DNA of 64,000 bases from Alisma plantago-aquatica (Eukaryota > Streptophyta > Magnoliopsida > Alismatales > Alismataceae), in contig OY856410.1 of NCBI GenBank assembly GCA_963693085.1, positions 1,393,734,863 to 1,393,798,862 of the forward strand, written 5' to 3'. A program made the translations under genes and the position numbers. The notes beneath the pieces are model-generated. The model worked only from the letters and a program-made list of their open reading frames with translations, made no database searches and had not been told where the DNA came from. Shown one piece after another: positions 11,285 to 22,440 of this stretch. Numbering within the stretch: the stretch's first letter is position 1; every line of letters begins with the position of its first letter.

Positions 11285-13608
11285 GCAGGATTCTGATGGT
11301 TTTAACTATGGTAACTGGTGAAAGACTTCATCATGTTCAACACCTTGAACTTGCTTGAAACTCTTTGCAACTAATATACCCTTCCATGTTGGTCTTATCT
11401 CAAAGACCCAAATGCACCTTATGGGTTTTACCCTTCAGGTGGATCCACCAAGGTCATACCTTGTTGGTCTACATGGAGACCATCTTGAATCTCGCGGCCT
11501 CAAGCCATTTTTCAAACTCTGGCCCCTCAATATCTTCTGGTAGGTTGTTGACTCATCATCTATGATCAGCTCACCATCTTTTAAGCCATAAAATGTCATA
11601 ATCTTTCAAACTCAAGGCATGTTCTACTAGAAGTACAGTCTTTTGTGTTACATAAGGAACTTGAGATTCCACAACATCTTGTGATCCTCTATGTTCCTAC
11701 TATACCACTTATTGGTTCATTATTTGTCTTGAACATTTTGAGTTCTACTTTTACTCCCACTAATTCCTTTGTAACTAATTTCCCCTTCAAGAATGCAATT
11801 ATCCAAATTAGCAAACAACTTTGTTGTTGGATTGGGATGAGAGTGGCATTTTAACAAAATAACATTTATTTGATTTTGTGGACAAAGATTTTCAAAAAAC
11901 TATTTTCTTATATAATAATTCATCCCTAATTACTATAAAAGACACATCAGGACACCTCCCATGCCATATCTCATATGGTGTCTCTTGAACCAATTTTAGA
12001 CGGTATATTGTTTAGTGTTAAGCATGTGCCCAAAAGAAATTGGAAGATCCACTACATTTTATTGATAATCTCACCATTACTAGCAAGGTGTGATTCCTTC
12101 TTATTGATATACTTTCATGATACACTATCATTGTGTTTTTCAAGTGGAGTTCATCATGATACATTATCATGATCTCCCAGAAGAAACTCAAACTTTTGGT
12201 TTAAAATATTTTAACATTGATCACATCAAAGTATCTTAATAGTTTTACCAATTTAGTTACATACTTCATTTATGATCTCCTTGAACATTTCAAGAGATTC
12301 ATACTTGTATTTCATTAAATACAAATTTCAATATCTAACATCATTAAATATAATAGGGTACTGGTAACTACCTTCAACATTTATTCTAAAATGCCTATAT
12401 ACATCGGTATGTATGATCCCTAATAGAACAGTCGCTCTCCCACTACATCTAGTAAAGGTGCTTTTGTCATACTGCACAACATATAAGATATGCATATCTC
12501 CATTGGTTCAATAACCAAAAGAGTCTAGATAACCATCATATGGATTCTAGAATTGCATTTCTCATTTATTCTCTCTAGATGACAATGCTATAGGTATTCA
12601 TTGTTGGAGTCATTAAGTCATTCAATATATGTTTCATGCACATTCGTATCTACAACTATCAAGTATAGATTGTGAGACATAGAGCATTTCCATGAAACAT
12701 CAATTCTTGTCCATATAAAATGCATGATTTTTTCATCAATTGTAGGTAAATAATAGCAATTCACTAATTCTATTATGTGTTCATAAATGGCGGCTTCCAA
12801 CTATAGAGGCAGCAATCCTTGCTCCATACAGTTATAGCTTACTTCTTCTCAGGTCCTGAAGTAGAGATCTCTATCTCCATCTTCTTCATGAGATCCTCTT
12901 AAAGATGATAATTCCTTTCCAATGTCCAGACATGTGACAATGGTGGCACTTTCTTTTCTTTATCCTTTAAGTGAAAAGGACAAATTTCTTTTACACTTAC
13001 CCTTCTCCATATATTGAGTGTAGAAGACTTGGACTTCTACTTAGCCTCTGAACACTTCTTGGCCTTGCCTTTTCCCTTGGAATCACTTATGCTGATCATC
13101 GATCACAGATTTTTCCTTCTTCATTTGTGCTTTGGCATCAATATGCCATGTAGTTATGACAGTGATTTCGCTAAGTTACTCAAGTAGTAACACTCATTAT
13201 ATTGGTCATATGATTCAAACAACGATTGTAGAATCATATTCATGGTTAACTCTTAACCTAAAAGAAACCCCAGTCTTTCCACATGCCCAATCATATTGAG
13301 CACATTGGGCTTTACTGGATCTCCCTATGTCAGTTTGCACTCATACTATGCTTTAGAGACAATTTTACCTTTCTTGCTTTACATGATTCTTTAAGATGTG
13401 TTACCATCTTGAGAATGTCCATGTTTTCATGGTGTTCATGCAACTCATAGTTCATAAAACATAGCATAAGGTTCTTAATGTCTATGACATCACTAGCATG
13501 TTTCAAGTAAGCATCCAATTCAATCTTAGGCGTATTTAGAGTGGGTTCCTCTGGCTCTAATCTTTTAAGGACATAGAGCGTTCTCTCATGATTGAGAACA
13601 TTTATCAA
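11285..13608 (-). pseudogene. Copia gag-pol remnant (copy B)
   Basis: Gag: 13330-13608 gives 92 residues including NHERTLYVLKRLEPEEP and later a DIKNLMLCFMNYEL stretch, typical of the copia UBN2-type Gag. Integrase/RT: around 11350-11470 the minus strand reads a degraded GCIWVFEI-like segment followed by a VAKSFKQVQGV-like segment, corresponding to the GC(K)WVFK and VAKGF.Q..GVD motifs at the start of copia RT. The region between (about 11600-13000) aligns with copy C's integrase and protease but is full of stops and frameshifts. Product would be a polyprotein for self-copying; none can be made here. Confidence 0.65.
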
Positions 13609-15077
13609 ATTCCTTAACCATATTTGGAAGTCAATCTAGTTAGGTTTTGTCCTTCTTAAGATTGATTGCAATAAGAACATGTTTGTGTTTGACATTTGAT
13701 TCTACAAAGAAATGTTGCAAATTTTCAAAATAGTTTTTATTTGTTTGATTTGATAAGTTAATGATATTAATTATCCCTCCCACTATTTTGTTCAAATTGA
13801 TAACCATCATGTATTGATTTGGAAGATTGCAGCATACAATCTTCTAGTGAGCCAAGATCAAAAACAATTCAGCCATTACCCAGCCAACGCCAGCGTTCAT
13901 AGTCAATTTTTAAGGTAGGCAACATTTGCCAACTGCATCATATGTAATTCTTAGATAGATGATGTGTGCAACTCCTTTCCATGATCATTTGCATGCCTCT
14001 GGCACTTAGTCCCATTAAGAATCACCAGTTAAGCTTGACTGAAAAGCCAACACGATAGAAATGCACCCTACTTGGGTAGAACCTACATATCTACCATCAC
14101 ACTTCCACGATATAGATGGCGCACATGCTTGGGCCTAACCTACACTTGGTCGATCAAGATTTTCATGTGTGTTGCTTATTGAAAGCATATAAAACTTAAT
14201 ATTTAGATTGGGGGATGTTATATATAAATACAAATACATATCAAATCACCACATACTTAGTACATATCATATACATGTTATAACCACAAATGAGAACATG
14301 CAACAATTAAAACACGCAAGCAATGGTTATGGCCATATTAATGTAATTCATTGGCACCACAAGGAATTACTAGCACCTAAGGTCCACATCATATGCAACT
14401 TGTTTTTGAAGAATAGATATGCTTGAACCAATCTAGGTTGATCGGTTCAATTTTCAAACCAATAGGCTCTCCTCTTGGTTGCTCCATTGGTATCCTGAGC
14501 ATCCGTGTGGTTCTCAGGTCCAAGTGGCATCTGGACTCATCCATTCGATCTATTTGATCACCAGTCCATTGGTTCATTCTCCTATTGTCTAGTAGCCTCC
14601 TTGGTCCTCCAGTCGATCAGTTCACCTCACAAGCTGATCCATTGGTCTTTATGCAGATTGTCATCTCACGTCGAAATATAAATTAAAACTATTCTATCTC
14701 TTATTACATTATAAAAGGGAAAACCTCAAGTTACATTTAAGGAAAAATAGGAAGAAGATCATTAATTTACATTTGAAAAGGAGAGAGAACTCAATACGCA
14801 GACCGAGTAATAATAGAAATAAACAACCACAACTATGCACAGACAGATATAGGGTTATTGGCCATAACCATGCTTCAAATCCACCCTTAAAATTGATTTT
14901 AGGGCGACGTGTGTGAATTTTATATATATATATCTTTGTGTGTGTGTGTTAGTTTGTGGAGTCATATGTGGAATTTAATTGGATATGCATATTAATTATT
15001 TTAATATTCATATGAAATAAAAAATTGAAAACTAAATTTGATCAATCAATTTAAATCTAAGATACACCTTAAATTAA

Positions 15078-15093
15078 CATGGCTCTAAAATCA
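15078..15093 (-). other. Primer-binding site of copia copy B
   Basis: Minus-strand TGATTTTAGAGCCATG next to the LTR at 15095 is a decayed form of TGGTATCAGAGCCATG, complementary to the 3' end of plant initiator-Met tRNA. It fixes the element as minus-strand. Confidence 0.7.
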
Positions 15094-15094
15094 T

Positions 15095-17196
15095 TGTTGG
15101 GAAATTGGATGCATATATAGGCAGTGGAAATACAAGAATATTTAAATGCTCATTTCCTAAAATAACAAGATCGCATAAACAACAATGTATCTAGAAAGGA
15201 AGGTTTGCAAGGTTATATCTGGTCCTGGAGCAGGTCCAGCGACATTACCCTTGCAGTAGCATCGTGCTTCTTCTTCTTTAGGCACTAGCATGCTCTTTTA
15301 ACACCAACAGCACTCGAACAGTCATCTCTACTGACCTCCCGGTGCAGCACCATAGACAGTGATTGATGATGTCTCCCTAGAGGCAGACAACAGCCTCTTG
15401 CCTCTATAGTAGTCCATGTAGACCATCGAGAACTCCACGTTGTGCTACCAGAGCCAACGCCAAGGAGTTGTCTCCTTCTGTTAGTGTACTAGTCATCGAC
15501 ATGCTCTCTCACAACTGTTCTTACTTGTTCTCTCCCTTTTTGTCCTCCCTTTAATGGGTAGGACTTAGTCGAGCTCTCTATTGGTTACCACAACCAGAGA
15601 AGACAACAATTTTCAGAGTACATGATTCTCAATTTTGTGTGTTGGGAAGCCCCCAGTACCCCTCTATTTATAGTAGAGGCCAGGGTCAAGGTTCCCAGTC
15701 TATGTGGGAGTAGAAGGGTTTGGAATCATGAATTTTCTAGAACCTACAAATAGAGAACCGATTGGTTCACACACCCAACCGGTTGGTTGGTGCATGAGCC
15801 GGTCGGTTCGCATAGTTTCCTATTTTGAATCACATTGGTATTTAATTCTAGATTAATGCTAAACATGATACCAACATCAATCCTTATTCCAATTGAATTG
15901 GAAACTGAACCGGGTGACTTAGAGGGTGAACCGATCATCTCATATAGTGAAATGGTCGTTTCACATTGTGATTTGGTCGTTTCATAACTGATATGGTCGT
16001 TTCACTTATCCAATTCAGGTAAAGTTCAACCAATATTGATTCTAATTGATTTGACACTCTAACCAATCAGTTCAACACTTGAACCGGTCGGTTCAGAGTC
16101 TAGTCAGTCAATTTTAAACCTCAATTGTTGAATTAAATACCTAAACACCTTTAATACTCAATCTAAACATATTCATGAATATACTCCTTTAATCCAACTC
16201 TATCCTATGTGTGGACCCTATAGGTCCAGAATTATGTTGGCAGTGAATGTCCATAACCAATTATGACATCACAAGCAAACAGCAGTGCCTAGGCACACAT
16301 CATTTCTACCCAAGTAATTCAAAAGTCTGGAGAACAGCTTCAACCTAAAATTTGTTATCAGTGTTACCATGATCATATAGTTCATTTGTCTCGAATATCT
16401 AGATTGAAATCGAGGCATGGAATTGTCATCCTCTCAATGTTAAATCCATGTTCCTTGAACTAGAGTAGACTAACTGATATGCACATGAGTTCACACATCA
16501 CATACTGAATCACATGAGTACAAACGTACATTAATCAGTATCTATTATCAAGTGGCTTGGATATCAATCTCCTATAGGAGGAAAAATCATATTTACATCA
16601 CTCACACTCAGTCCCCATGTGTCACATCTACCCAACCGTCACTGTTATGGGAATCCTTATTTAGGGTTACATTGGATGATGTCAAAGTATACTGAATGAC
16701 GTGTGATGAATGTAGTGACTTCAGGTCTAAGAACCACAATCACTACTATCACTATGAGAGATTATTCTGACTACCATTCCATGGTCTCCATGTATCACTC
16801 TTATGGTGGGTTTGTTCGATGCACTGTTCTTTAACATGTACCTTTTTTGTTGACTTGATATCATATATCATGACTAATGAGACTTTGGCATCAGTCAACA
16901 CACACTCTAGTCTTATGTATTATTATTGTCTATTTTTCTTCCACAATAATATCCAACAAGGGACATAACAAGAATGTATGTACTCTAGTATGTGTACGAT
17001 GTCATTGTACAAGTCACGTATTTGAAGGCATATGTCATAGAGTAACATCATTCTTTAGACATCTACTATGTTTGCATCATCATCTCATGACTAAGACAAA
17101 CATAATAGATAAAATAACCTTTATAATTTATCAAATTAGTTATTAATGCCACATTCAATCATCATATGATTGGCTCTCTGGACATACATACCAACA
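15095..17196 (-). mobile_element. Copia LTR 2 (5' LTR of copy B)
   Basis: A 2.1 kb block starting TGTTGGGAAATTGG and ending ...CATACCAACA (TG..CA). It pairs with LTR 1 at 9135-11264 but with many substitutions and indels, which implies an old insertion. It contains a minus-strand TATA box at 15665-15672 and ACCGATCGGTTC-like palindromes (15745-16100). No coding frame. Confidence 0.75.
15665..15672 (-). promoter_or_regulatory. TATA box of copia LTR 2
   Basis: Minus-strand TATAAATA within CTACTATAAATAGAGGGG is a textbook U3 promoter. LTR 1 has a weakened form (CCTCCTATAATAGAGG) at the aligned position near 9695. Confidence 0.6.
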
Positions 17197-17647
17197 CCGC
17201 CAGCTGGCGCACCCAGTGTAAGTTGTTTTGTGATATAATAGTCTTTTAAGTGAATTTATAACATGTTTGTGTTTAGGTATATATAACACTTGCCAAAAAA
17301 TTGTAGACGTTGAGTCTGTGTCATCTTACATTACCGACACATGGCTTCTATGTCGTTGCACTGGGTGAGGCTTAACCACCCCTTCTAGGTAACATTATTC
17401 ATGGTACTTAAATGATCGTTGATGTAGTTTGTGTATCTATTAGGCTTGTTTATGATGCTTAGAAATAGACACCATTGTCATGTGGCCACCCCAACCATGA
17501 GACAATAGGTGATGCAGAAGGTGGCATGGTTGTGTGGCCTAAGCAGGAGTTATCCATGAGAATGAATGCTAAATTTTCATTGCATTTGTATTTATGGTTC
17601 TTTTTACCTGTGCATATAATTGGTAGCTGATATGAGAATATATGCAG

Positions 17648-18360
17648 ATTATAGAACCTAAGAAACCCTATACAGTTTCTCCTCCAAATATTCAATTACA
17701 TGGTTGGATTGCAAAGGACCTGTTCAACTTGCTATGTCCTAAGTGTAGGGGTTTGGCACTATGTTTACACGACTTAGAAGAAGGGTTGACTATGATGGTC
17801 CATATCTAGGAGGACATTGCAGATCAAGATTACGATACTAGTATATTCTTTCCAGATATCATTAAGTTGTTTACTTATAATTGGTTGAACAACTATGATA
17901 CAACTTTAGATATGGTGAGATCTTATGGCTAAATACCTCATTCTAAATACACAAAAATATATGTTGATCTATATTCTTATATTTTAGTGCATACATATAT
18001 GTTTTACAACTACTTATATAGGGTGTGTGGATAGTTTGCACTAACCAATGTGGCATTTCTAGTTTTATTATTGATTAGTTGTGTAGATAGAGATCCAACG
18101 TCTGTTAATAATTATTGTTTTACCACATTTAAATAGTTTGGTACCGTGGGAAAGAGCATGATTATATCTCCTTTCATTGTTAAGTAAGTTTCAGGCACTT
18201 TACTTATAATTTTAACTTATGAATATATGTCATTATGGAATTCAAGTTTTCTTTTGTTTGTCTTATTTTCACTCAGTAATAAGCCTTGGGAGTTGTTGGC
18301 AATTGTCCCTAAGATGCTAACTATGTATTATATAGATCCTTCAGGTGATAAAGTAGGGAG
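17648..18360 (+). pseudogene. Ulp1-type (C48) protease fragment in CACTA
   Basis: Three exon-like pieces follow the order of exons 8-10 of the CACTA gene at 39229-42602. 17648 to about 17930, after an ATGCAG acceptor, includes a CPKCRGLAL segment matching GPNCRGMTI there. 18011 to about 18184 reads YLYRVCG then FALTNVAFL against YLDKICAYFSFERVGFL. From 18277, after an AG acceptor, it reads NKPWELLAIVPKM then MYYIDPSGD. The residue in the catalytic His position is Pro (codon 18284-18286), while the Asp 17 residues on is kept. Stops are present in the first two pieces and the Gln/Cys exon was not found. It is not a working protease. Confidence 0.7.
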
Positions 18361-18581
18361 TGGGGACACACAATGAAAATGGAATTAGTAACGTAAGATA
18401 ATTTTTATATCATGTCAAAATATTAATGTCTACATCATTACATGAATATTTACTAATTCAATTAAATGTATTACTGTAACTTATTGAGGTATAAAAGCAT
18501 TCAAAACGGCCATAGGAAAGGTAAACACAAAAAAAGGAATTATTGATTTCAAAAAAATTGAGGTAGTTTTCTAACTCCAAT

Positions 18582-18582
18582 G

Positions 18583-18642
<60 letters not shown>
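18582..18642. repeat. (AT)n(GT)n microsatellite
   Basis: About 10 AT units run into about 20 GT units. The minus-strand frame across it would be a His-Thr repeat peptide and is not a gene. Confidence 0.95.
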
Positions 18643-18643
<1 letters not shown>

Positions 18644-19019
18644 CAACTATGCTTACTTTTATTTATGAATGTTTCACATAACTGTAAATTTTTAGTGCCC
18701 TATACAAAATAATAGTTAGGCATGCAGATTCTACATCATGCATTATATGGACCTGATTGTCAAATGGGAGACACAGGGCATCCATTATTTAGTAGAGATA
18801 ATCTCACTTGAATCATAAGAAATAGCCTCATTTGATAATATAAAAAAATCAAATCAAAGTCTAGAATTATGTCACACTCCTTTGTTAAATAAGTCGACTT
18901 TGGATTTGATTGAGATAAAATATGAGTTTTCTAAACCTTGATGTCATTATTTCTATATACATGTGATGGTTATGACTTTTTGCAACTTTAAAATTTGATG
19001 CAAGTGAATTGTTGGGGCA

Positions 19020-19265
19020 TATTTGAATGATTTGTGTATATGTACATGTGTGTGTATGAATGTGAAGAGGAATGAATATAATGAAAATTGCATTTGTAGT
19101 GTCATGATAATAGAATTGGAGAAAGGAATTGCATGTGTATTTCCTGAATTATGTTTGTGCATGAGAATGGAATTGTATGTGTATTTTCTGAATTATGTTT
19201 GTATATGAGAATGGAAATAAGCGTTGAAGAGAAAGGAATTGGAAAATGGAAATGTATGTGGGTGG
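19020..19265. repeat. AT-rich minisatellite downstream of Ulp1 exons
   Basis: Repeated units of about 45 bases containing GAATTATGTTTGT and GAGAATGGAA, with shorter diverged copies upstream. A related array in reverse orientation lies just after the stop of the intact Ulp1-bearing gene (38990-39190), so the array is a shared feature of this CACTA lineage. Confidence 0.6.
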
Positions 19266-19929
19266 ATGAATTGTGTATGTGTTTGTTATTGTAGGTTTTG
19301 CATATATGTTGGCATGTTATTAAGTTGAACACACGATGGAACTGGCAGTCCTAATAAATTATAGGTTATATATCCTATTAAACAGCCAGACAGTGGGTCT
19401 GTAGACCTACGATTAAAACATACATGTGGCATTGAATGTTCTAGAAAATGACGATGTAGATCTGCATCATTGATTTTCTATAAAAATAGTGACACGGCCA
19501 TTCTAAAATAGTCAAGTCACCCAACACAGTCATGCTACCCAGGGCACAACACAGCCATGTTCCCCAGCATGACTGTGCTACCAACCCTCCAAGTGGTGGT
19601 ATCGCTCTGCATCGTCGGTTCTTCAAACACAAATATATGATAGAGCATGAAAATTCAATGTGAGCTGATATACAAAAACTAACGACTATGATTCAATTTT
19701 AGCGTTGGTTTCTTTGCACAGAACCAACAACACAGTGATACCAAAAAATTGATATTTCTCTAAGTTGCCAGCATCTGTTATCATAGCAACCGACATTGAC
19801 TCTGTGTCATCAATTTTGCTTTTCCCTTAAAATCTACGTTGAAGGACCTTAGTTGTAGTGTCGCCCACTTAGATTTTAGCACAAAACTAATGTTATAATT
19901 CTATTTTAACCAATGTTATATGTGGTATT

Positions 19930-20690
19930 TGTACTAATGGTGGGATCATAAGAGATGAAACTTATTGATTCTCATAGAAGAAGTCTCTATGTATCCAAAT
20001 GTCCTATCTCTTTGGAAGAATGGGCATGCATGAGTAAGATTCCATATGCATATTGAATTGCATCTGTCATGTATGTGATTATGTACATGCCCAGATGTCT
20101 CGTATGCTTTGAGAATGATGACTAGGTACCAATCAAATCCCAGTGAAGGTCTCTAGATTTCCATAAAAAATATTGAAGTACTTAATAAGAAAAGGATCAA
20201 TTCTTGATATACATAGGTGAAGAAGAGTTAGATACATTGATGTAAGCTTCCAAACCGACAAGGATGATTACCTATCACAATATGAATTCATGTTTTGTCT
20301 AAACAATATAGTTAATCTAGAAGAGTTCCAAGAAAGAAACAATGGTCGATTCCATAATAGAAGTCAGGTATTTCTTGCACCCAATGCAATGAAGGAATCA
20401 TTGTGTATCAATAAGTTCATTACTGAACTCTAGGTGTTTTCAACCACTTAGGATGACATGGAGATTTACGGTGAAATGATTAAGCCATTTCATAGTCTAA
20501 GGAATGCATATCACATCATTGTCCCTAGCACATACTATGACTATCATCTCAAATGAGATATCATACATTGTGGAAATGTAAGGATTACAACTAAAAGCAA
20601 TTTTGATGATCATGTGTTAGAAGCACTTTCATAGTAGAAGCATGATGCCATGTTACATCACTTGGAATTTGAACCATGTGTGATTGTCTC
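19930..20690 (+). pseudogene. Copia copy D: RT end and RNase H remnant
   Basis: The plus strand reads a CTCPDVSYAL segment (copia CTRPDVSYAL), then ILKYLIRK, then DVSFQTDKDDYLSQYEFMF (family consensus D.SFQTDKDD..SQSG(F/Y)VF), and later KKFITELGV-like INKFITEL. These are the linker and RNase H of copia pol. Several stops and a small deletion break the frame. It lies directly upstream of an LTR at 20708, as expected for the 3' end of an element. Orientation is opposite to copies A-C. Confidence 0.7.
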
Positions 20691-20707
20691 TAGTGTAAGT
20701 TTGATAT

Positions 20708-22440
20708 TGTTGGTTATATGCCATGAGAGCCATCATGTCATGATTTTAATAGGATACATTATATATGATTTTATTATTACCAAAAATTAATTACACTTAT
20801 TATGTTTATTTTAGTATTGAGATAATGATATATGTAATAAAGTACTAAGAATGTTTTGAATTGATGACATATGGTTTTGTTGAGGACTTGAACATGAGAT
20901 CATATGTATATTCAAGAGTATTCATTCTTATACCTATGTGGTTATCATTTTGGATACTATAGAACAATAATAATACATTGGACTAGTGAGTATACCAAAT
21001 GGTGATTATGTGTCTTTAGTCATGATATTGGATTTCAATCAGATACATGGGTACTTGTTAGAGAACAAGTTGTAATGGACATGTTGACTTTAAGACTAAT
21101 ACATTGAAGCCATACTATTCAATCATAGTCATATCCCAATGTGATAGTGGCCACTGTAAACTTTAGATGTAAAGTCGATACAATGTTCACATGTCATTTT
21201 GTGTGCTTTAACACTACCCAATGTGACTCTAAATAAGGGTTCCCATACAAGTAGTCATTGGGTGTACAATGACACTTGTGGATTATTGTGAGTGGTGTAG
21301 ATGGAATTTGTCCCTCCATTAGAGTGATATCATGGACACTTGATAAGTGAAAATATGAAATGTGGACCATGATCATGTTAGTCAATATATGATATTGAAC
21401 TCAGAAAATCTAAATAGAATTTTATATCTCAAGAAACATAGTTAAATGTTAACAGGATGACAACTTCATGCCTCAGTTTCAATATGGTTATCTATGGAAA
21501 AGGGAATACAATAATTGTGACACTGGTCACTTATAGGTTAAAGTTGTTCTCAACTTTTTTCAATTATTTCGGTAGAAATGATGTATTGCTAGATATTGTT
21601 CTTTGCTTGTGAGGTCTTTGACATCACTACCAACATAATGTTGAACCTACCAGGTCACACACATAAGGATTCATAATGAAATTGAAGTTCACAATCAAAC
21701 ACATGATTAGAATGATTATGAGTAATGTACATGTTGACTTCCTATCCAGTTGGTTGAATGGGAAATCCCCACAGTCAACTAAATGGTTCAGATTAATGGA
21801 TCAATTAATGGTCAAATTGTTGATTGATTACCACTGGAGATGTGTCCAATCAATCGATTGGGTATTCCGGCCAGGTAATTGGATATAAGTAAAGAAATAA
21901 CAAGGAATAAGATATATGTTTGGTTTATAATTAGATTTCTCAACTGCACTAAGACTGAGTTTCCCTAGCTAGTCGGCCGATTGGATTGATGTCCAGATTT
22001 TTCCTAGTTTGATTCTATTTTAAGTTGTGATTATGAACAACATTAAATTTTTGGGTAACCTAAGCTCATGACTCTTCTATGTAAAGGGGTTGACGTCCAA
22101 AGAGACACACACACATTTATACACAAGTTTGATAGGATCTCTTCCTATTAGAGATAGAAAAATGCATCCCCAGTTAAGACAACCCACAATTTGAGGAGAA
22201 AAAGAGTGGGTAACACATAGACAACTCTAAGTTTTGCTTCCTCTTTGGGACCAAGGTGGTTCACCAAGAGTTCTCACATTTTCATACATGACTACATGCC
22301 AAGGCTCTAGGGAAGACGCTTGAGAACAAGCTACTTCTCCAAATGGAAGATAAGGTATATTGTGACAACATGGCAATGGAAACAATAACAACTTTAAATC
22401 TAGTTCCAAAGTGCAAGTTCTACTCCAACATAAGATTTGT
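20708..22440 (+). mobile_element. Copia copy D 3' LTR (plus strand)
   Basis: It begins TGTTGGTTATATGCCATGAG-, matching the reverse complement of the LTR 1/LTR 2 ends (TGTTGGTATG..CAGAGAGCC). Blocks such as GGGTTTGAAG-like GTTGTTCTCAAC, GGTAGAAATGATGTATTG and CACTACCAACATAATG match the inverted LTR 2 in order. The right end is approximate. Frames at 21676-21888 and 22227-22409 show no domain. Confidence 0.6.

Larger units (their letters stand above)
11265..15094 (-). mobile_element. Copia copy B internal region, truncated
   Basis: This is the minus-strand internal region between two homologous LTRs. From its 5' end (15094) it holds a primer-binding site, a leader of about 900 bases, gag, protease/integrase remnants and only the first part of reverse transcriptase. 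At its 3' end the RT piece abuts the LTR directly, with no polypurine tract or RNase H. That tract and about 1.3 kb of pol present in copy C (35250-36540) have therefore been deleted. All frames are broken, so the copy is old and inactive. Confidence 0.7.
17197..19860 (+). mobile_element. Decayed CACTA element carrying Ulp1 exons
   Basis: The right end reads CTTAGTTGTAGTG at 19860, whose reverse complement CACTACAACTAAGG is a CACTA-type terminus. Subterminal GTTGGTT/CCAAC and CGACA-type repeats lie at 17300-17360 and 19670-19850. Inside are plus-strand exons homologous to the Ulp1 half of the larger CACTA gene (39229-42602), followed by a minisatellite in the same relative place. The left terminus was not found, so the start given is only the edge of the copia LTR. 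No tnp2 remnant is seen. Confidence 0.6.

Noticed and set aside
18458..18646. Frame with His-Thr repeats
   Set aside because: It is a translation of the GT microsatellite.
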